Positions 5,363 through 5,554 of a DNA stretch of 5,554 nt are shown here, piece after piece; within the stretch, counting starts at the first letter, position 1; the number at the start of each line of letters is the position of its first letter. This stretch comes from Eggerthellaceae bacterium (GTDB taxonomy: Bacteria; Actinomycetota; Coriobacteriia; Coriobacteriales; Eggerthellaceae). The notes beneath the pieces were generated by a model. That model saw nothing but the letters and a program-made list of their open reading frames with translations. It was not told where the DNA came from and searched no databases. The stretch lies in NCBI GenBank assembly GCA_003452695.1, contig DMNP01000075.1, positions 1-5,554 on the forward strand, written 5' to 3'. A program made the translations under genes and the position numbers.

Positions 5363-5554
5363 ATGAATACGGCCAGCACCTGCAATCTCACGTCGAACGA
5401 CCACCACAGCGCCATACTCTCCGATTGCCGCGCCGCGATGGAGGGGCTGCGCGCGCCGGAAGGCGCGGTTCAGGAGTACCTGGACCGCGTGGCCGGCGTT
5501 CTGGACGGCCTCGTGAAGCATTGCGGCGATGGCGTCGAGGTGCGCTACAGCGTG
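5363..5554 (+). CDS. Unrecognised protein, N-terminal 64 residues (3' end cut by window edge)
   Basis: ATG 5363 is preceded by AGGGAG at 6-nt spacing, which decides this start even though the frame is open further upstream. The visible part begins MNTASTCNLTSNDHHSAILS and is predominantly helix-like, e.g. AAMEGLRAPEGAVQEYLDRV (24-43), with GDGVEVRYSV (55-64) looking like the start of a beta strand. No signal peptide or membrane segment is visible. A helix, then a Gly-Asp-Gly turn and a strand is the kind of opening seen in HATPase anti-sigma-kinase-like domains, which would suit the neighbouring STAS protein. This is weak inference from 64 residues and I do not assign a function. Confidence 0.6.
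   Translation, partial: MNTASTCNLTSNDHHSAILSDCRAAMEGLRAPEGAVQEYLDRVAGVLDGLVKHCGDGVEVRYSV

Noticed and set aside
5153..5521. 122-codon minus-strand ORF
   Set aside because: It crosses the divergent promoter region and is antisense to the HAD motif fragment and the start of the next plus-strand gene, both of which have good RBSs.
1..5554. tRNA, rRNA, CRISPR array, insertion sequence or transposase
   Set aside because: I saw no cloverleaf, no regularly spaced repeats and no transposase motifs or flanking terminal repeats on either strand.

Overview
The window looks like chromosomal DNA from a GC-rich (roughly 60% by eye) Gram-positive actinobacterium. The overall style fits gut Coriobacteriia of the Eggerthellaceae type, but that is inference from composition and gene content; no rRNA or other marker gene is present. 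Almost all coding capacity is on the minus strand, in one gene cluster read right to left, with a short divergent plus-strand segment at the right edge.

The minus-strand cluster, in order of transcription, is: (i) a 98-residue STAS-domain anti-anti-sigma-like protein (4734-5030); (ii) a very short, 160-residue HlyD-like secretion adaptor of the NHLP/NHLM bacteriocin-export type (4083-4565); (iii) a 718-residue C39-peptidase-domain/permease/ATPase exporter of the NHLM ABC1 type (1887-4043); (iv) a second permease/ATPase of the NHLM ABC2 type (1-1894), cut by the left edge just after its ABC signature motif. Genes iii and iv overlap by 8 nt. Genes ii and iii are bridged by a 14-codon mini-ORF that also overlaps the iii start by 8 nt. 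Together ii-iv form the export machine of a nitrile-hydratase-leader-peptide (NHLP) type system. No precursor peptide or modification enzyme is visible here.

Two features of the exporter are odd. The C39 domain of gene iii keeps the catalytic Cys (C19) and Asp (D109), but the position of the catalytic His is a Ser (S93), so leader cleavage is probably lost or altered. The HlyD-like protein lacks the whole coiled-coil/lipoyl part of its family and keeps only the N-terminal membrane anchor plus the C-terminal conserved region. With a STAS switch protein at the head, this may be a partner-switch-linked exporter that has moved away from ordinary bacteriocin maturation. That is a hypothesis.

The right end (5031-5225) is a divergent intergenic region. 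It carries two back-to-back -10-like elements, a very GC-rich tract and a strong hairpin in the STAS leader. On the plus strand lie a truncated N-terminal fragment of a HAD-family phosphatase (5226-5324), with promoter-like and RBS signals in front, and then the first 64 codons of an unrecognised gene (5363-5554) that runs off the right edge.
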